Assembly (NCBI RefSeq): GCF_000317475.1
Contig: NC_019729.1
Location: forward strand, 3,672,501 to 3,736,500
Source: Oscillatoria nigro-viridis PCC 7112
Lineage (GTDB): Bacteria > Cyanobacteriota > Cyanobacteriia > Cyanobacteriales > Microcoleaceae
Direction of reading: 5' to 3'
Length of the DNA stretch: 64,000 nucleotides
Shown: positions 45,834 through 55,089 of the stretch, piece by piece
Position numbering within the stretch: position 1 is the stretch's first letter
Layout of the letters: every line of letters starts with the position of its first letter
Notes under the pieces: generated by a model
Told to the model about the DNA's origin: nothing
The model's input: only the letters and a program-made list of their open reading frames with translations
Database searches by the model: none
Made by a program: the position numbers and the translations under genes

Positions 45834-47471
45834 ATGACTCCTAATCCATTTGCCCAAGAACGCTTACTATTTGCCCCAGCCACCCCCGATGCTGATGCTA
45901 TCCCGACTATTTTTGCTTTTCCCAACGAGTACACCGTGGGTATTACCAGTCTCGGCTATCAGATTGTGTGGGCAACTTTGGCTGTGCGATCCGATATTGA
46001 AGTCAGCCGTTTATTTACTGATATCCGCGAACAACTTCCCCGACATCCAGAATTACTGGGATTTTCGCTTTCTTGGGAACTAGACTATGTAAATATTCTA
46101 AATTTATTGGAATCTCTAGAAATTCCGATTTGGGCGTCACAACGAACCGATCATCATCCGATAGTATTCGGCGGTGGCCCGGTTTTTACTGCTAATCCAG
46201 AACCTTTTGCAGATTTTTTTGATGTGATTTTGCTGGGAGATGGCGAACATCTCATTGACAATTTTATTGATGCTTGTAAAGAAGTCCGTACCGCCGACAG
46301 ACAAACTAAATTGCGGCATTTAGCCCAAGTTCCGGGGGTTTACGTTCCCAGTTTGTACGAAGTAACTTATCTGGATGTGGCTGAGGGGATTAAATCGATT
46401 CAGCCTGTCGATTCGGGAATTCCCAGTATGGTTGAAAAACAGACTTATCGCGGCAATACTTTATCTGCTTCCACTGTGGTGACAGAAAAAGCAGCTTGGG
46501 AAAATATTTACATGGTGGAAGTGGTTCGGAGTTGTCCAGAAATGTGCCGTTTTTGTTTGGCAAGTTATCTGACTTTGCCGTTTAGGACTGCGAGTTTGGA
46601 GGGTTCGCTAATTCCGGCGATCGATCGCGGTTTAGCTGTGACTAATCGTTTGGGTTTGTTGGGTGCTTCGGTCACTCAGCACCCGGAATTTGAAGAGTTG
46701 CTGGATCATTTGAATCATCCGAAATACGACGGCGTGCGGCTGAGTCTTTCTTCGGTAAGGACGAATACCGTGACAGTTAAATTGGCAGAAATCTTGACAA
46801 ACAGAGACAGCAAATCTGTGACGATTGCGGTGGAAAGCGGGAGCGATCGCCTCCGCAAAATCGTTAACAAAAAACTCACAAATGACGAAATAATCCAAGC
46901 TGCTATCAATGCTAAAGCGGGCGGTTTAAAAGGGATTAAGCTTTACGGAATGGCGGGAATTCCCGGTGAAGAAATCGAGGATTTAGAGGAAACGGTGGCG
47001 ATGATGCGGGGGATTAGAAAAGCTGTTCCCGGTTTGCGGTTGACTCTGGGATGCAGCACTTTTGTCCCGAAATCTCACACTCCTTTTCAGTGGTTTGGAG
47101 TGAATAAAGATGCGGAGAAGAGGCTGAAGTTTTTAGATAAAGAATTGCGGAAGTTGGGTTTAGAATTTAGACCTGAAAGCTATAACTGGTCGGTGATTCA
47201 GGGTTTGTTGTCAAAGGGCGATCGGCGGTTGTCTCGGCTGTTGGAATTAGTGCGCCATTACGGCGATACTTTGGGCAGTTATCGGCGGGCTTTTAAGGAA
47301 TTGCGGGGACAGTTGCCGGAGATGGATTTTTATGTTTTTCAAGAGTGGGAATTGGACCAGGTTTTGCCTTGGAGTCATTTAAAAGGGCCGCTACCGGAGG
47401 CGACTTTGAAGAAGCATTTGGCTGAGGCGATGAGTCATTTTAGGACGAAGGATTTGCAGTTTACTAGTTAA
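45834..47471 (+). CDS. B12-binding domain radical SAM protein
   Basis: 545 residues. An N-terminal B12-binding-like region (about 20-190) with FAFPNEYTVGITSLGYQIVW and the PIVFGGGPVFTANPEPFADFFDVILLGDGE segment; a radical SAM domain with the iron-sulfur motif CPEMCRFC (CxxxCxxC), preceded by VEVVRSC; and a C-terminal extension with GMAGIPGEEIEDLEETV. The fold is that of the family that includes RimO/MiaB relatives and Elp3-like proteins, but no known enzyme matches closely, so the reaction is not known. The start at 45834 (MTPNPFAQERLLF) is fixed by the repeat just upstream. Confidence 0.88.
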   Translation: MTPNPFAQERLLFAPATPDADAIPTIFAFPNEYTVGITSLGYQIVWATLAVRSDIEVSRLFTDIREQLPRHPELLGFSLSWELDYVNILNLLESLEIPIWASQRTDHHPIVFGGGPVFTANPEPFADFFDVILLGDGEHLIDNFIDACKEVRTADRQTKLRHLAQVPGVYVPSLYEVTYLDVAEGIKSIQPVDSGIPSMVEKQTYRGNTLSASTVVTEKAAWENIYMVEVVRSCPEMCRFCLASYLTLPFRTASLEGSLIPAIDRGLAVTNRLGLLGASVTQHPEFEELLDHLNHPKYDGVRLSLSSVRTNTVTVKLAEILTNRDSKSVTIAVESGSDRLRKIVNKKLTNDEIIQAAINAKAGGLKGIKLYGMAGIPGEEIEDLEETVAMMRGIRKAVPGLRLTLGCSTFVPKSHTPFQWFGVNKDAEKRLKFLDKELRKLGLEFRPESYNWSVIQGLLSKGDRRLSRLLELVRHYGDTLGSYRRAFKELRGQLPEMDFYVFQEWELDQVLPWSHLKGPLPEATLKKHLAEAMSHFRTKDLQFTS

Positions 47472-47592
47472 GAAATAGCGGACGCGAAAGTGCGTTAGCG
47501 AAGCCATCGAAGAGGATCGCATCTTTGCAAGTAAGTAGATTGAAAGCTAACTTAACAAGATAAAATAAGGAGCGACGTACTATAATACAATT

Positions 47593-47925
47593 ATGCCAGA
47601 AGTTCAACCCAAGGAAATTCAGCGTTATGTCACCTCAGATGGCAGAGTACCTTTCGCTGAGTGGTTTGATTCCTTCAAAGATACAAACACTCAAGCCAAG
47701 ATTCGATCTAGGCTAAATCGGGTTGTTACTGGTAATTTGGGAGACTATCGTTCAGTTGGAGAAGGAGTTTGCGAACTCAGAATAGAGTATGGCCCTGGTT
47801 TCCGAATCTATTTTGGGTAAGTTGGAACAACAATTGTGCTTCTCCTCTGCGGTGGAGATAAAAGCACTCAAAACCGAGATATCCTCCAAGCAAAAGAATA
47901 CTGGACAGATTACAACAGGATTTAA
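47593..47925 (+). pseudogene. RelE/HigB-like (Gp49) toxin interrupted by an in-frame TAA
   Basis: Type II toxin of the phage Gp49-like/addiction-module killer family. The first 75 codons (MPEVQPKEIQRYVTSDGRVP to GPGFRIYFG) end at TAA (47818-47820). In the same frame the family sequence continues: VGTTIVLLLCGGDKSTQNRD, ILQAKEYWTDYNRI and stop at 47923-47925. Homologues have Gln (CAA) where this TAA lies, so a single C-to-T change explains it. A truncated toxin lacking its C-terminal strands should be inactive, unless the stop is read through. An antitoxin gene follows 4 bp later. Confidence 0.88.
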
Positions 47926-47929
47926 AACA

Positions 47930-48283
47930 ATGGCTAAAAGTATTCCAGATCATCCGTTTTTGATTGAATCTCTGAGAAAAAATCCGGCATTGTCAGCCGC
48001 CTATATAACGGCAACTATAGAGGAAATCGACCCGGAACCTGAATTGCTGAAACTTGCTCTGGGCGATGTAGCAGAAGCTTTGGGTCAACCGAAAATGACT
48101 CCTGAAGAATATGAATTGCACTTAAAAAAACTGGATGAATTGCTATCGCAGCAAGGAAGTGATGCGATTTATAATCTGGGAACTTGGCTGAATGCTTTGG
48201 GATTGAAACTAACTGTTGCTGTTTGTACTGATACAGAGGATAATACTGCAAATGCTGAAACGCGATCGGAAATAACTGTTTAA
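47930..48283 (+). CDS. HigA-like antitoxin of the addiction module
   Basis: Antitoxin of 117 residues. Begins MAKSIPDHPFLIESLRKNPA, then AAYITATIEE and the LLKLALGDVAEALGQ block; ends NLGTWLNALGLKLTVAVC, the usual C-terminal strand of addiction-module antidote proteins. The middle (MTPEEYELHLKKLDELLSQQ) stands where a Cro/C1-type helix-turn-helix is expected, but is diverged, so DNA binding is uncertain. It starts 4 bp after the full-length toxin frame ends. It persists although the toxin is broken. Confidence 0.8.
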   Translation: MAKSIPDHPFLIESLRKNPALSAAYITATIEEIDPEPELLKLALGDVAEALGQPKMTPEEYELHLKKLDELLSQQGSDAIYNLGTWLNALGLKLTVAVCTDTEDNTANAETRSEITV

Positions 48284-48296
48284 CTTAATCTAGAAA

Positions 48297-48758
48297 ATGC
48301 CTAATTTTCGATATTCATCCCTAATTAATGCCACCGTTGAAGCAGTCTGGAACTTTCACGAAAGACCGGACATTCTGCAACTTTTGACTCCGCCTTGGCA
48401 ACCGGTGAAAATCATTCGCCGCGAAGGGGGACTCGATGTGGGTGCTGTATCAGAATTTCGCCTGTTATTGGGGCCGATTCCTGTAAAATGGGTGGCGACT
48501 CACACTGAGTGCGAACAATATCGCTTGTTTGTTGATGAACAAACGGAGGGGCCGATGGCAAGTTGGACTCACCGACACGAGTTTACCTCAGAAAATGGCA
48601 AGACTAGATTGACAGATGCGATCGCATTTTCGATTCCGGGCGGCCCGATTGTCGATTTGCTGTTAGGTTGGTGGGTGGAAATGCGGTTAACAGATATGTT
48701 TCGCTACCGCCACGAAGTCACAAAAAGAGAGTGCGAGAAAAATGCAAACAACGGCTGA
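48297..48758 (+). CDS. SRPBCC-family (START/Bet v1-like) protein
   Basis: 153-residue protein with the lipid/ligand-binding fold of the polyketide cyclase/coenzyme Q-binding family. Signature positions: FRYSSLINATVEAVWNFHER, the FRLLLGPIPVKWVATHTECE strands, and the C-terminal long helix GPIVDLLLGWWVEMRLTDMFRYRHE. Its ligand is unknown. It starts 14 bp after the antitoxin stop, and its end overlaps the next gene by 17 bp, so the three may be one transcript. Confidence 0.82.
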   Translation: MPNFRYSSLINATVEAVWNFHERPDILQLLTPPWQPVKIIRREGGLDVGAVSEFRLLLGPIPVKWVATHTECEQYRLFVDEQTEGPMASWTHRHEFTSENGKTRLTDAIAFSIPGGPIVDLLLGWWVEMRLTDMFRYRHEVTKRECEKNANNG

Positions 48759-48930
48759 ATATTACTGTGCTTTCTGCGGCGAACCGAGTACAACGTTTGT
48801 TGATATCAGCGCCGGAATGGAGCAATCTTATATCGAAGATTGTCAGGTTTGCTGTCGCCCGAATGTTCTGTATGTCCGAATAGATGAAGATACCCTGGAT
48901 ATTGAAATAGATACTGACTATCAAGAATAA
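48742..48930 (+). CDS. CPXCG-motif cysteine-rich protein
   Basis: Small protein of 62 residues with two zinc-type knuckles, YCAFCGEPS and EDCQVCCRPN, joined by TTFVDISAGMEQSYI; a CxxCG - C/xxCC pattern that defines this family, whose role is unknown. It is acidic at the C-terminus. It overlaps the SRPBCC gene by 17 bp in another frame. Confidence 0.85.
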   Translation: MQTTAEYYCAFCGEPSTTFVDISAGMEQSYIEDCQVCCRPNVLYVRIDEDTLDIEIDTDYQE

Positions 48931-48934
48931 GCGA

Positions 48935-49687
48935 CTATAAAAATGTATGAATTGCCTTTGATGCTGACTTGGTAGAATTCATAAATTTTGAAGCTGCTGC
49001 TTCTACGAAAGCCTGAAAAATTCGAGAGTTAAACGAACAGTTTGGCGACATTTCCGGGTGCCATTGAATTGCTATCATCCAAGGGTGAGAGCAGTGTTCC
49101 ATTGCTTCTACCAAAGTGTCAGGTGCATTTGCTACTATTTGCCAATCGGATGTTACCTTCCGCACTGCTTGATGATGCCAGGAAACAACTGTTGTTGAAG
49201 TTTTTCCCATAATTTTTGCTAGCCGACTGTTGGGATCAATTTCAATGGTATGCTCGATCGCACGCGGGGGAATTCCCGATCCGTGATTAACCTCGTCTCC
49301 GTAAGCATCCGGTACGTGAATCACCAAACTGCCGCCGCTGGCTACGTTCAAAATTTGCATTCCCCGGCAAATCCCCAACACAGGTATGTCAGCCTTCAAA
49401 GCTAGCTTTGCTAAGTTTAATTCAAAATTGTCGCGTTCTGCATTAACCGAGTAAACTGTGCGATCGACATAACCGCCATAAAGTTCTGGGTTGATATCTC
49501 CGCCCCCGGAAAAAATCAAACCATCTACTGCATCCAAAATACTAGCCGGATCTAATTGATTGGGGGGCAGTAAAATCGGAATGCCACCAGCCGCCTGAAT
49601 TGCATCAATATAAGTTCCATTTAAGCGATATTCGCCTGCTGGACAGCGGTTGTATGTTGTGATGCCAACAATAGGAAATTTTTTCAT
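48935..49687 (-). CDS. Gamma-glutamyl-gamma-aminobutyrate hydrolase family protein (class I GATase-like)
   Basis: 250-residue peptidase C26-type glutamine amidotransferase fold that probably hydrolyses gamma-glutamyl amides, as PuuD does in putrescine catabolism. The nucleophile Cys107 is in VLGICRGMQ, and the His210/Glu212 pair in IQWHPEM completes the triad. The DGLIFSGGGDINPELYGG loop and NVASGGSLVIHVPDAYG insert are family features. It lies alone; no other polyamine gene is visible. Substrate is inference. Confidence 0.88.
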   Translation of the reverse strand: MKKFPIVGITTYNRCPAGEYRLNGTYIDAIQAAGGIPILLPPNQLDPASILDAVDGLIFSGGGDINPELYGGYVDRTVYSVNAERDNFELNLAKLALKADIPVLGICRGMQILNVASGGSLVIHVPDAYGDEVNHGSGIPPRAIEHTIEIDPNSRLAKIMGKTSTTVVSWHHQAVRKVTSDWQIVANAPDTLVEAMEHCSHPWMIAIQWHPEMSPNCSFNSRIFQAFVEAAASKFMNSTKSASKAIHTFL

Positions 49688-49749
49688 TTGCTAGAGACTG
49701 GGAGATAATTATGTACATTAATACTCAGATTTGGCACTATTTGTAATCA

Positions 49750-49850
49750 GTGTTTCATGGGCGGGCTAGAACCCCACTCCACAATAAAACTTACTTACTT
49801 ATTGTGAAACAGGCATCTTGCCTGTTTCTTGTCTGATTACTTGTGATTGA
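49750..49850. repeat. Palindromic repeat with AACAGGCATCTTGCCTGTT
   Basis: In the 49688-49886 gap: GTGAAACAGGCATCTTGCC TGTTTC (about 49805-49830), preceded by a GGGCGGGCTAG segment; related to sequences at about 25294-25320 and 54902-54950. No gene. Confidence 0.6.
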
Positions 49851-49886
49851 TTCCTACATTAAACTGAAACTTCTCTGCACTGCTGT

Positions 49887-50546
49887 CTAATTTGTAACAG
49901 TTTTAGTATGAGTTTCCGGCAGCGGTTTGCGCGTACACAGATAAGCCAACGGCCCGAACAGCGGTACCAATGTTACTGCCCAAAATGCTGTAGAACTCTG
50001 CATTCCTCGGCGCTCCATATCGTCTCCTAATAAGGCAGGAAATAGTATGCACAGCATACAAAAATCTAAACTCATTACGTGGATAAAACGGCTGGTTTGC
50101 CACTGTCTAATAAAATCATACCAATCGCCTTTTGTCAAGCCAAAGGCAACTAAACCAACAGCAGCTAATGTTAAGAAAATTCCCGTAAAACGGGAGTCTA
50201 ATATCTTTAAAAAGATATTTTTATGACCGGGAAATTCTGGATTCGGCTGGCGCAGGGCTAAATAAGGCAGCAAGGCAAATGCGCCGACGCCAAAGGATAA
50301 AACGGCAAATAGCCATGCAGGTATTTTCTGCCCCCTGCCGTCAGCAAATAAGACGCAACTGTAGATGAGCGGCCAGACTCCCATGATGTTGAACAACGCT
50401 ACAATTAAAGGGTTGATGTCTGCTATTTTGCCTGTGGAAAGATTTGTAATTAGTGTGATGGTTTCTGGGCTGTCGGGTGGTGCAAATACAAAGGCGTAGG
50501 TGCTAAATGCAATCCAAAGCAGCCAAAATCCAATTTTTCGGAACAT
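49887..50546 (-). CDS. Polytopic membrane protein, conserved in cyanobacteria
   Basis: 219 residues with about six hydrophobic segments (IGFWLLWIAFSTYAFVFAP; NPLIVALFNIMGVWPLIYSCVLF; AWLFAVLSFGVGAFALLPYLAL; TGIFLTLAAVGLVAFGLT; FIHVMSLDFCMLCILFPALL; AFWAVTLVPLFGPLAYLCTRKP). I do not recognise a functional family. A resemblance to plant chloroplast proteins of the same layout is likely but not provable here. No operon partner: the next gene upstream starts 116 bp away. Confidence 0.75.
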   Translation of the reverse strand: MFRKIGFWLLWIAFSTYAFVFAPPDSPETITLITNLSTGKIADINPLIVALFNIMGVWPLIYSCVLFADGRGQKIPAWLFAVLSFGVGAFALLPYLALRQPNPEFPGHKNIFLKILDSRFTGIFLTLAAVGLVAFGLTKGDWYDFIRQWQTSRFIHVMSLDFCMLCILFPALLGDDMERRGMQSSTAFWAVTLVPLFGPLAYLCTRKPLPETHTKTVTN

Positions 50547-50662
50547 AGTTAGTTTTTGTTACTTCTGATATTACTATAGCAAGCTAAAAGGGTTTTTGAA
50601 TAAGACTTTTTTATTGACCGCAGAGGACGCAGAGGAAGAGAGGAGAATATCTGAATGTATTG

Positions 50663-51931
50663 CTATTTGGTATTGCGGGTTTTGCGCAGATTGCTAAATT
50701 TTTGCATAAATTGGCGATCGATCCAATCTTTCCAGTACCACAGCAGCGCCGATTCCCACATGAAAGATCCGCGAGATGCGATCGCCCTTTTATTCCCAGT
50801 ACCAATTAACCCTAAGTATTGTTCCTGCGGTGCAAAGGGTTTCAGCGGTTTTTCCAATAAAAACTGCTGCAAATTTTCAAACAGCGGTTTGCCCTGACGC
50901 ACGGCAAACACGCCTGCTTTGGGACGGGGATAATTAACCATCGCAGCGATATCTCCCGCCCCAAATACGTTGGGGTGAGAGACTGATTGCAGGCAATCGT
51001 TGACTTGCATAAAGCCGTTTGAGTCGGCTGCTAAACCGGATTCTCTTATCCAATTGGCTGCGGATGCTTGTGTTACCCAAAAAATGCGATCGCACTTTAA
51101 TTCTAAACCAGATTTACAGGAAATTTGGTAATCAGTAATTGTGATTTGGCAATGGGTTTCCCTCTCCATCTTTTCTACAGCACAGACTTTTTCCTTTAAA
51201 TGCAATTGAATGCCGCGACTGATGAGAATTTCTTGAAGGCGTCGGCGCACCCGCTGATTGTGTCCCTGCATCAATTCAGGACCGCTGTGAAACAAATGAA
51301 TTTCTAATTCTTCTTCTTTCTTCCCCCTTCCCTTTTCTCTCTTACGTCTTTCCTTGTACCTTAATATCCATCCCTTAAATCCGTTACACAATCCGTTCCC
51401 GAACCCCTCTTCCTTCCCCAATCGAGATTGCATATTTAATGCTAATTCTACGCCGCCTGCACCGCCGCCTACAATCGCTATCCGCAGCGGTTTTTGGGGA
51501 TGGTTTGGTCTTTCGGAAATTAACTGATTCCAGCTAGCTAAAAACTCCGGTACCGGTTTAGCTGCAATTGCATATTCTGCGGCACCCGGTACAGATAAAG
51601 TCGCAGGAGTGCTGCCGATATCCACAGAAAGCACATCAAAATTAACCGGAGGGCGAGTTTGACAAATAACTAAATTTTTGTTAAGGTCGATCGCGATCGC
51701 CAGATCGGTTAATATTTGACACCCGGCAAATTCCGCGAGCGATCGCAAATCGATGTGACATTGATCGTAATCGTAAAACCCGGCAACGTGCCCCGGCAGC
51801 ATCCCCGAATAAGGCGCGTGCAGCACGTCGCTAATCAGAGTCAAACGCACACCGGGCAGCGGTTTGATACCGAACATTTTTAATACGATAGCATGACTGT
51901 GACCGCCGCCAATTAACACTAAATGTTTCAC
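50663..51931 (-). CDS. FAD-dependent pyridine nucleotide-disulfide oxidoreductase (SelD N-terminal-like, stand-alone)
   Basis: NDH-2-like flavoprotein of about 422 residues. FAD-binding GGGHSHAIVL at the start, AIVGGGAGGVELALNMQSRLG (NAD-binding) in the middle, and VFGAGDIAA. This matches the N-terminal half of cyanobacterial selenide-water-dikinase fusion proteins, but here the selenophosphate synthetase part is absent and the protein ends at WKDWIDRQFMQKF. A GTG at 51931 gives the family start; an ATG at 52000 is also possible. A Lys/Arg-rich insertion (KERRKREKGRGKKEEELE, about 51313-51362) comes from low-complexity DNA like the nearby repeats. Confidence 0.85.
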   Translation of the reverse strand: MKHLVLIGGGHSHAIVLKMFGIKPLPGVRLTLISDVLHAPYSGMLPGHVAGFYDYDQCHIDLRSLAEFAGCQILTDLAIAIDLNKNLVICQTRPPVNFDVLSVDIGSTPATLSVPGAAEYAIAAKPVPEFLASWNQLISERPNHPQKPLRIAIVGGGAGGVELALNMQSRLGKEEGFGNGLCNGFKGWILRYKERRKREKGRGKKEEELEIHLFHSGPELMQGHNQRVRRRLQEILISRGIQLHLKEKVCAVEKMERETHCQITITDYQISCKSGLELKCDRIFWVTQASAANWIRESGLAADSNGFMQVNDCLQSVSHPNVFGAGDIAAMVNYPRPKAGVFAVRQGKPLFENLQQFLLEKPLKPFAPQEQYLGLIGTGNKRAIASRGSFMWESALLWYWKDWIDRQFMQKFSNLRKTRNTK

Positions 51932-52241
51932 AATTACAGATGTTCGATCGAAATGTTCCAGCACGGATATTGTACACCAATCGCACTCCTTGGGCCGCAC
52001 TGTCCGGTAAGGAAAGCTGGCAGTGCGTAATTGATTTCCCAGCAGTTATACAGAATGCTGTCACTTACCCTCTGTCTCAGAGATTATACTTAGCTCAGTT
52101 GCGATCGCATAACATCAATTCACCCATTTCAGTTAACCGATTCCACATTCCGCGCAAATGGCTGTAGACTGTAGAGCGAGCAAATTTTATCACCAAATTA
52201 TGCCGGGGTGTGTTTCAATAGCTAACTCACCATTCAAAACT

Positions 52242-53549
52242 ATGACATTACGCATCATTCCGCGCAGTTGGCAGCGATCGATTAAAACTCTTTTCCCGCT
52301 TCTGTTTGCCCTCTCATTCATTATAGTATTGCTGGCGAACAACTTCATTCCGGCGATCGCCCAGCAACCCCGCCAGGAAATTCGCGGCGTTTGGATGACG
52401 ACAAACGACAAAGACATCCTCAGAGATCGTCGCAAACTAGGAGATGCTGTCAGCCAACTAAAGCGGTTAAATTTCAACACTATTTATCCTGTAGCCTGGA
52501 ATTCTGGCTATGCAATGTATCCCAGCTATGTAGCGCAGCAAAGAGACATTCAACCCTTTGTTTACAGAGGGTTAGACGGACAAGATATGCTCGCAGATTT
52601 AATCGCCCAAGCTCACCGCCAAGGCCTGCTAGTAATTCCTTGGTTTGAGTTTGGTTTCATGGCTCCTCCCACCTCAGAATTAGCCTTAAATCATCCCGAT
52701 TGGCTGACAGAAAAACAGGACGGCAGCCAAACATCAAACGGTGTAGGTGGCGAAGTAGTTTGGCTCAATCCCTTTCATCCCGAAGTGCAGCAATTCATTA
52801 CCGAACTCGTACTAGAAATCACCACTAAATATAACGCAGACGGCATTCAATTTGACGACCACATGAGTTTGCCGTCGGAATTTGGCTACGATGAGTACAC
52901 AGTTGCTTTGTATACCAAAGAAACAAAAAAAGCTCCGCCCAAAGATTTTCAAAACCCAGCATGGGTGCAGTGGCGAGCCAATAAAATTACTGCTTTTATG
53001 TCGCAGCTAAATCAAGCCGTCAAAGCAGTCAAACCCCATGCTATTTTCTCAATTTCTCCCAATTACTACGAGTTTGCTTACAAACATCACCTGCAAGATT
53101 GGCTGACTTGGGTGCGTTTGGATATTGCCGACGAGCTAATCGTGCAAGTGTACCGTCCCAATTTAGAATCATTTGTAGACAAGATTAACCGTCCAGAAAT
53201 GCAAGAAGCACAGCAAAAAATTCCCACCGGAGTTGGGATTATGACAGGTTTGAGAAATAACCCCGTACCGATTCAGCAAATTAAATCTCAGGTGCAAGCA
53301 GTCCAAGGATACGGCTTAGGTGTCGCTTTCTTCTACTACGAAAGCTTGTGGGAATATGCACCAGAACCTATCGCAGTTCGACTGTCTCAATTTAGCGATT
53401 TCTTCCCGTCTTCTGCATTCCGAACAGCGCTACAAATACCCAGACGCGCGGCGACTTTCCCTCCGCCTGCGCCACCCAAACCAGACCCCAAAGCTAAGCC
53501 AGAGCAACCTACCAAAAACAGCCCACCTTCGGCCTCGCCAACCACGTAA
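52242..53549 (+). CDS. Secreted glycoside hydrolase, GHL10/DUF187-type
   Basis: 435 residues from the Met at 52242, with a signal or membrane anchor (LFPLLFALSFIIVLLANNFIPAIAQ). The domain begins EIRGVWMTTNDKDILRDR and has NTIYPVAWNSGYAMYPSY, VIPWFEFGFMAPP and the DGIQFDDHMSLPSEFGYDEY acidic motif, typical of the YbbB/GHL10 TIM-barrel hydrolase family that is near family 10. A proline-rich tail (PPPAPPKPDPKAKPEQPTKN) follows. The sugar is unknown. Earlier in-frame ATGs (52158) are less likely as start, since they lie before the signal peptide. Confidence 0.88.
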   Translation: MTLRIIPRSWQRSIKTLFPLLFALSFIIVLLANNFIPAIAQQPRQEIRGVWMTTNDKDILRDRRKLGDAVSQLKRLNFNTIYPVAWNSGYAMYPSYVAQQRDIQPFVYRGLDGQDMLADLIAQAHRQGLLVIPWFEFGFMAPPTSELALNHPDWLTEKQDGSQTSNGVGGEVVWLNPFHPEVQQFITELVLEITTKYNADGIQFDDHMSLPSEFGYDEYTVALYTKETKKAPPKDFQNPAWVQWRANKITAFMSQLNQAVKAVKPHAIFSISPNYYEFAYKHHLQDWLTWVRLDIADELIVQVYRPNLESFVDKINRPEMQEAQQKIPTGVGIMTGLRNNPVPIQQIKSQVQAVQGYGLGVAFFYYESLWEYAPEPIAVRLSQFSDFFPSSAFRTALQIPRRAATFPPPAPPKPDPKAKPEQPTKNSPPSASPTT

Positions 53550-53894
53550 AAGAATTAAAGAGTCATCAGTCATTGGTAATTTTGTAGGGTGTGCCATTAG
53601 TCCGACAGTCCAACAGGGGTTTAAACCCCTGTCTCATAGCTGAAGTCGTCTAAAGACGACTGTAGCAATTCTATCAAAGCTGTTTTTCTATAGAGTTAGC
53701 GCAGAATATATGTGTACCTCTACTGTTGAAAATTGAGATTACTATTTGAGTCGGTTTTAACCGACTTATGCTATTAGACAGGGACTTGAGTCCCTGGCGG
53801 CCCGTGGCAGAATGAAACAGCTCTACTGGGGCTAGGGGATACCGAGTTATGTTCCTATAAAATATCCGTATTACCAACAACTACCATCAAAAAA
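53550..53894. other. 345-bp stretch of stem-loop repeats
   Basis: Palindromes ACAGGGGTTTAAACCCCTGT (53611-53630), GTCGTCTAAAGACGAC (53646-53661), AGTCGGTTTTAACCGACT (53750-53767) and AGGGACTTGAGTCCCT (about 53782-53797) in a row. No gene. It separates the GHL10 gene from the aldo/keto reductase and may hold terminators, though T-runs are lacking. Confidence 0.75.
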
Positions 53895-54875
53895 ATGCAA
53901 ACAAAGCAAAAAATTTTACTGCCAAAAATGGGCTGCGGCACTTGGGCTTGGGGCAACAGATTCCTCTGGGGCTACAATGAAAGTATGGACGAGGAATTGC
54001 AAGCCGTTTTCAATCTTTGTGTTAGTAACGGCGTCACTTTATTCGATACCGGTGACTCTTACGGAACAGGGAAATTAAATGGACGCAGCGAACAGCTTTT
54101 GGGTCAGTTTTCTCAACTATATCAAGGTGCAAACAAAGACAGTATTTGTATTGCGACCAAACTGGCTGCTTATCCTTGGAGACTGACGCGACAATCAATG
54201 ATATCGGCTTGCAAAGCCTCTGCGGCGCGCCTCGGAAAAAATGTAGATTTGGTGCAAATGCACTGGTCTACAGCAAATTACGCTCCTTGGCAAGAGGGGG
54301 CTCTTTTGGACGGTTTGGCTGACCTTTACGAGCAAGGATTGGTCAAGGGAGTGGGCTTATCTAATTACGGGCCGAAACGGCTGAAATGGGTGCATCAAAG
54401 ATTTAGCGATCGCCAAATTCCCATTGTTACTTTACAAGTGCAATATTCGCTACTTTCTACCTATCCGGTGACAGAACTCGGGTTGAAAGATGTTTGCGAT
54501 GAATTGGGGATAAAATTGATTGCTTACAGTCCTCTAGCCTTGGGGTTGCTGACGGGTAAATATTCCGAAAACGGCTCTCTTCCTAAAGGCATCCGAGGTT
54601 TGGCGTGCAAGCAGCTACTTCCGGGAATGCGATCGCTTTTGGAGTGTTTGCGAGAAATAGCGGCATTCAGAAACAAGACTGTTTCGCAGGTAGCAATTAA
54701 CTGGTGCATCTGCAAAGAAACTATTCCGATTCCGGGGGCGAAATCTGCGGCACAGGCGAGGGATAATATTGGTGCTTTGGGGTGGGAGTTAGACTCCGGG
54801 GAGATTGCCGAATTGGATAAGGCGGCGGCAAGTGTAGATAAAAAAATGGTGCAGAATATCTTTCAAACTCGGTAA
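53895..54875 (+). CDS. Aldo/keto reductase
   Basis: NADPH-dependent carbonyl reductase, 326 residues in a TIM barrel. Family boxes: GCGTWAWGNRFLWGYNESMD, FDTGDSYGTGKLNGRSEQLLG with Asp51 and Tyr56, ATKLAAYPWRL with Lys89, VQMHWSTANYAP with the catalytic His, GVGLSNYGPKRL and PIPGAKSAAQARDNIGAL (NADP phosphate binding). Close to cyanobacterial and plant chloroplast AKRs; the substrate is unknown. The 147 bp up to the remnant gene hold a GAACAGGC/GGGCTGTTCC palindrome (about 54902-54925). Confidence 0.92.
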   Translation: MQTKQKILLPKMGCGTWAWGNRFLWGYNESMDEELQAVFNLCVSNGVTLFDTGDSYGTGKLNGRSEQLLGQFSQLYQGANKDSICIATKLAAYPWRLTRQSMISACKASAARLGKNVDLVQMHWSTANYAPWQEGALLDGLADLYEQGLVKGVGLSNYGPKRLKWVHQRFSDRQIPIVTLQVQYSLLSTYPVTELGLKDVCDELGIKLIAYSPLALGLLTGKYSENGSLPKGIRGLACKQLLPGMRSLLECLREIAAFRNKTVSQVAINWCICKETIPIPGAKSAAQARDNIGALGWELDSGEIAELDKAAASVDKKMVQNIFQTR

Positions 54876-55089
54876 TATCTGAGATGTTGTACCATTTTCA
54901 TGAACAGGCTTTCCGGGCTGTTCCACAAGACATGAATTTGCTTGTTCCACAAAAACTAAATTTTCTTGTGAACCCTTGCTCCTATAGCGCCGGTTCAGTA
55001 AAAGATGTTGAGAAAAAGCATTAAGTATGATGGCTAAAAAAATCAACCATCGCTTGGACAGTGCGATCGCCTTTGGGGCCTCGACAGCG

